Source: Bog-950 sp046329495
GTDB lineage: Bacteria; Bacteroidota; Bacteroidia; Chitinophagales; LD1
Reading direction: 5' to 3'
Length of the DNA stretch: 64,000 bases
Assembly: GCA_046329495.1 (NCBI GenBank)
Contig: JAXLUO010000002.1
Location: 186,001 to 250,000 of the forward strand
Shown: in pieces, positions 61,453-64,000 of the stretch
How positions within the stretch are numbered: position 1 is the stretch's first letter
Layout of the letters: the number at the start of each line of letters is the position of its first letter
Notes under the pieces: model-generated
Databases searched by the model: none
What the model was told of the DNA's origin: nothing
What the model saw: only the letters and a program-made list of their open reading frames with translations
Position numbers and translations under genes: made by a program

Positions 61453-62928
61453 ATGAAAAAATGGATTGGCATTGCCGCCGGACCTTTACTGGCGTTGTTA
61501 GGTTACTACCTGTTAAGCAGTAAGCAGGTACCACATGCCGCCTGCCAAATGGCCGCTGTTGTAATTTGGGTTGCCGTGTGGTGGCTCACCGAGGCTGTGC
61601 ACCTGGGGATAACCTCGCTATTGCCCTTTTTATTGATGCCGGTATTGGGCATTATGAAAACCGAAGAAGTTTCGATGCAGTATATGGACCAGATCATTTT
61701 TCTTTTCATGGGTGGTTTCTTTTTAGCCTATGCCATGGAAAAATGGGGACTACACGAGCGGGTAGCTTACCGCATTATTATGTTTATGGGCAATAGGCCC
61801 AGTAAGGTACTGTTTGGTGTAATGCTTACCGCCTACCTCATTTCGGCATGGGTTAGTAATACGGCAACGGTAATGATGCTTATAGCAGCTGTAATGGCCA
61901 TTATCAATCAAAAAGAACTGTATCAGGAAAGTGACCGTAAAAAAGTGGCTTCCGGTATATTACTGGGCCTTTCGTTTGCTGCTACCATTGGTGGTATGGC
62001 AACACTGGTTGGCACCCCGCCTAATATGATTTTTGCAGGCATGTATGCAAAGAATTTTCCTGAGCAGCCACCTGTAGACTTTCTGCAATGGATGTTGTTT
62101 GCCGTGCCGTTCTCCTTTACTTTTCTATTGTGTGCTTATTTCATTCTTCGCTACATGTTCATTCCGAAAAAGAGCGATGTGCCATTTGATATGAACACTA
62201 TACGCAATAAAAGCGCAGCACTCGGAGCCCCATCGCGCGAAGAGATAACCATACTGGTGTTATTTGTAATTACAGTTTTGATGTGGTTTTTCCGTGAGGA
62301 TTTGCCATTGGGTACGTTTAAAATAAAAGGATGGTCGCACTTGTTTGGAGCATATAGCAATTACATCAAGGATAGCACCGTTGTAATTTTTACGTCCCTC
62401 TTTCTGTTCATACTGCCCAGCAATAAACCTGATGAGAATATATTAGAGTGGAAGGATGTAAGCAAGCTGCCGTTGAATATTATCCTGTTGTTCGGGGCAG
62501 GTTTTGCCATTGCAAAGGGATTTGAAACTACGGGGCTAAGCACCTGGCTGGCAAAGCAGCTACAGGTTTTAAACAACGCGCCTCTGCCTCTTATTTTGCT
62601 TGGCATTGTGGTAATGGTAACTGTGCTAAGCGAATTTGCATCGAATACGGCCAGTATACAATTAGTGCTGCCGGTGGTTATTCCACTCGCCAGTACCTTG
62701 CATGTTAGTCCGCTGTTGTTAATGCTTACGGCTACGTTTGCCGCTTCGCTGGGTTATATGCTACCGGTAGCTACAGCAGCCAATACCATTGTATACGGCA
62801 CCGGTGAAATAAACACACGTGATATGATGAGGGCAGGTTTAGTGCTTGACTTGCTGGGCGTGGTTTTACTTACCCTGTTTATGTGCACGTTAGGTAATTG
62901 GGTATATGGATTCCATATCTTCAGCTAG
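61453..62928 (+). CDS. DASS (SLC13) sodium/dicarboxylate symporter
   Basis: A 491-aa membrane transporter with about eleven helices and two SNT motifs: WVSNTATVMMLIAAVMAI near 132-150 and FASNTASIQLVLPVVIPLAS near 395-415, the substrate and Na-binding hairpins of the family. It takes up succinate, malate or similar dicarboxylates with sodium. Monocistronic by position: divergent from the PhoD gene and convergent with the beta-helix gene. Confidence 0.95.
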   Translation: MKKWIGIAAGPLLALLGYYLLSSKQVPHAACQMAAVVIWVAVWWLTEAVHLGITSLLPFLLMPVLGIMKTEEVSMQYMDQIIFLFMGGFFLAYAMEKWGLHERVAYRIIMFMGNRPSKVLFGVMLTAYLISAWVSNTATVMMLIAAVMAIINQKELYQESDRKKVASGILLGLSFAATIGGMATLVGTPPNMIFAGMYAKNFPEQPPVDFLQWMLFAVPFSFTFLLCAYFILRYMFIPKKSDVPFDMNTIRNKSAALGAPSREEITILVLFVITVLMWFFREDLPLGTFKIKGWSHLFGAYSNYIKDSTVVIFTSLFLFILPSNKPDENILEWKDVSKLPLNIILLFGAGFAIAKGFETTGLSTWLAKQLQVLNNAPLPLILLGIVVMVTVLSEFASNTASIQLVLPVVIPLASTLHVSPLLLMLTATFAASLGYMLPVATAANTIVYGTGEINTRDMMRAGLVLDLLGVVLLTLFMCTLGNWVYGFHIFS

Positions 62929-62930
62929 AA

Positions 62931-62960
62931 ATAAAAAAGCCGCGATGAATTATCGCGGCC
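62931..62960 (-). terminator. Terminator of the beta-helix gene
   Basis: On the minus strand GGCCGCGAT pairs with ATCGCGGC and is followed by six U residues; the plus side lacks a T run. Confidence 0.82.
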
Positions 62961-62981
62961 CTGGTTTATTACTTTCTGCTA

Positions 62982-64000
62982 TTACAGATTGAGTTTAACC
63001 TCCGTAATAGCCGGATGCGTGCAATCGAATTTCGAAAGATCATCGGATTTGTTTTTGCCTTTATGGGCGAGATCCATATTGCTAAAGGTAGCATTACCGT
63101 TGTTGCGGATGCAAATACGGTACTCATCTTTAACACTACCATCGTTGTTTTTGTAAGCATCGTTCATTTCGCCATCGTAGATGATATCCGGAATTTTATC
63201 GCCGAATACAGCGATGAAAATTTTGCCGAACAGAACTGTATTGTCGGGTTTACCTGTGCCACGGGTTATTTTGTTATCGTGGAAGGAGATACCACCACTG
63301 TAAGGGTCGTAGATAGAATCTTTAAAAGGCTTTTGAAGTGAGGTGTAGCTGATTACCGCACCTGACAAGGTATTGTTACCTGCAATTTCGTTATTAAACA
63401 CATCGCAATCGTTGGTTGCCATTACAATGATACCGGTACCTGCAGGGATTTCGGAAACTGTAGTACCTTTTACACCAAAGTTATTGGTGTTGTTATTAAT
63501 AAAGCGGTTGTTGAACACACGGCAACGTTTGCCGTTTTTAACAGGCAGATCGGGCAGATCAAATACCAGCATACCGCCTGTGTTATTTTCTGAAAGGTTA
63601 TCATACACATCTGCATCGGTACTGTTTTCAATTTCGATACCTGCTACGTTATCATGCACATGACATTTGCGAACAATGATGTTCTTTGACTGGCCTACGT
63701 ATACACCTGCATCCGATGAACCAAACACCTCGCACTCTTCAATCAACACACCATTACATCCAACAGGGTAAGTTCCATACGAACCATTCTTGGGATCGTG
63801 CAGATTCGTCCATCCCACCTTTAAACGGCGGAAGGTAACATTGGTAGCATCCTGTACCTTAATGCAATCGCCTTTAGCATTTACTACCGTAAAGTCTTCC
63901 ATTACCACGCCATCGGCAGTAATTCGCAAAGCTTCGGCACCGTCCTTCTGTTGTGCAAAGTTAAGGGTGGTTTTATCACGTCCTTTGCCTTTAATGGTCA
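62982..64000 (-). CDS. Right-handed beta-helix (NosD/pectate-lyase-like) protein, N terminus cut by window end
   Basis: The frame is open to the last base, so the start lies outside. The visible 339 residues hold repeats of the parallel beta-helix type: FTVVNAKGDCIKVQDATNVTFRRLKVGW, VLIEECEVFGSSDAGVYVGQSKNIIVRKCHVHDNVAGIEIENS and CDVFNNEIAGNNTLSGAVISY, with Asn-turn ladders. Such proteins bind or cut polysaccharides, or form secreted scaffolds. The C terminus ends AITEVKLNL with no T9SS domain. Catalytic residues cannot be assigned. Confidence 0.88.
   Translation of the reverse strand, partial: TIKGKGRDKTTLNFAQQKDGAEALRITADGVVMEDFTVVNAKGDCIKVQDATNVTFRRLKVGWTNLHDPKNGSYGTYPVGCNGVLIEECEVFGSSDAGVYVGQSKNIIVRKCHVHDNVAGIEIENSTDADVYDNLSENNTGGMLVFDLPDLPVKNGKRCRVFNNRFINNNTNNFGVKGTTVSEIPAGTGIIVMATNDCDVFNNEIAGNNTLSGAVISYTSLQKPFKDSIYDPYSGGISFHDNKITRGTGKPDNTVLFGKIFIAVFGDKIPDIIYDGEMNDAYKNNDGSVKDEYRICIRNNGNATFSNMDLAHKGKNKSDDLSKFDCTHPAITEVKLNL

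Overview
The window is chromosomal DNA from a Bacteroidota bacterium, most like the Chitinophagales/Sphingobacteriia side of the phylum. The evidence is: type IX secretion C-terminal sorting domains of both kinds (type A on the proteins at 4927, 41645 and 59242; type B, CHU_C-like, on the PKD protein at 42142), two TonB-dependent receptors with an N-terminal carboxypeptidase-regulatory-like domain, weak Shine-Dalgarno signals, and promoters of the Bacteroidota form TTG-N18/20-TAnnTTTG (best at 16628 and 12616). No transposase, integrase, prophage, CRISPR array or rRNA gene was seen.

Layout. 1-4.7 kb: two-component signalling (cut histidine kinase, receiver protein, four-PAS hybrid-free kinase). 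4.9-7.9 kb: long repetitive secreted beta-solenoid protein. 8.0-11.7 kb: small stress-type genes (coiled-coil lipoprotein, DUF6496, UVR-like peptide, Ku, two-helix peptide, SDR oxidoreductase). 11.8-12.6 kb: tRNA-Ser(GCT) and tRNA-Pro(TGG), followed by two degenerate tandem copies of the tRNA-Pro 3' part. 12.7-19.1 kb: housekeeping (nuclease lipoprotein, ScpB, AtpG, AtpA, 3-hydroxyacyl-CoA dehydrogenase, TPR protein). 19.3-22.8 kb: TonB receptor and lipoprotein. 22.85-25.5 kb: a squalene synthase and a squalene monooxygenase, both strikingly eukaryote-like, in one operon behind three iterated operator-like sites. 25.7-30.2 kb: three glycosyltransferases and RibBA.

30.2-40.8 kb is an accessory island: 1.3 kb of non-coding DNA made of diverged short-word repeats, then a complete type I restriction-modification system (hsdM-hsdS-hsdR on the minus strand), a small secreted protein and a uracil-DNA-glycosylase-fold protein. 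The island is bracketed on both sides by copies of a modular multi-hairpin repeat whose stems change sequence but keep complementarity. 40.8-64 kb: core-like genes again: PAP2 phosphatase, a signal peptide plus sorting domain with almost no cargo, a 13-repeat PKD giant, DUF58, thioredoxin, glutathione peroxidase, LysM/TPR protein, DciA-like DUF721, a dead M16-peptidase/OmpA fusion, thioesterase, PaaE-like reductase, FKBP, a second TonB receptor, MarC, a PhoD-like phosphatase, a DASS transporter and a cut beta-helix protein.

The strongest candidates for something new are the squalene synthase/epoxidase pair with its operator array (no oxidosqualene cyclase is in view), the hairpin repeat family around the restriction island, and the word-repeat mosaic at 30.3-31.3 kb. 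All calls come from reading the sequence; no search was run.
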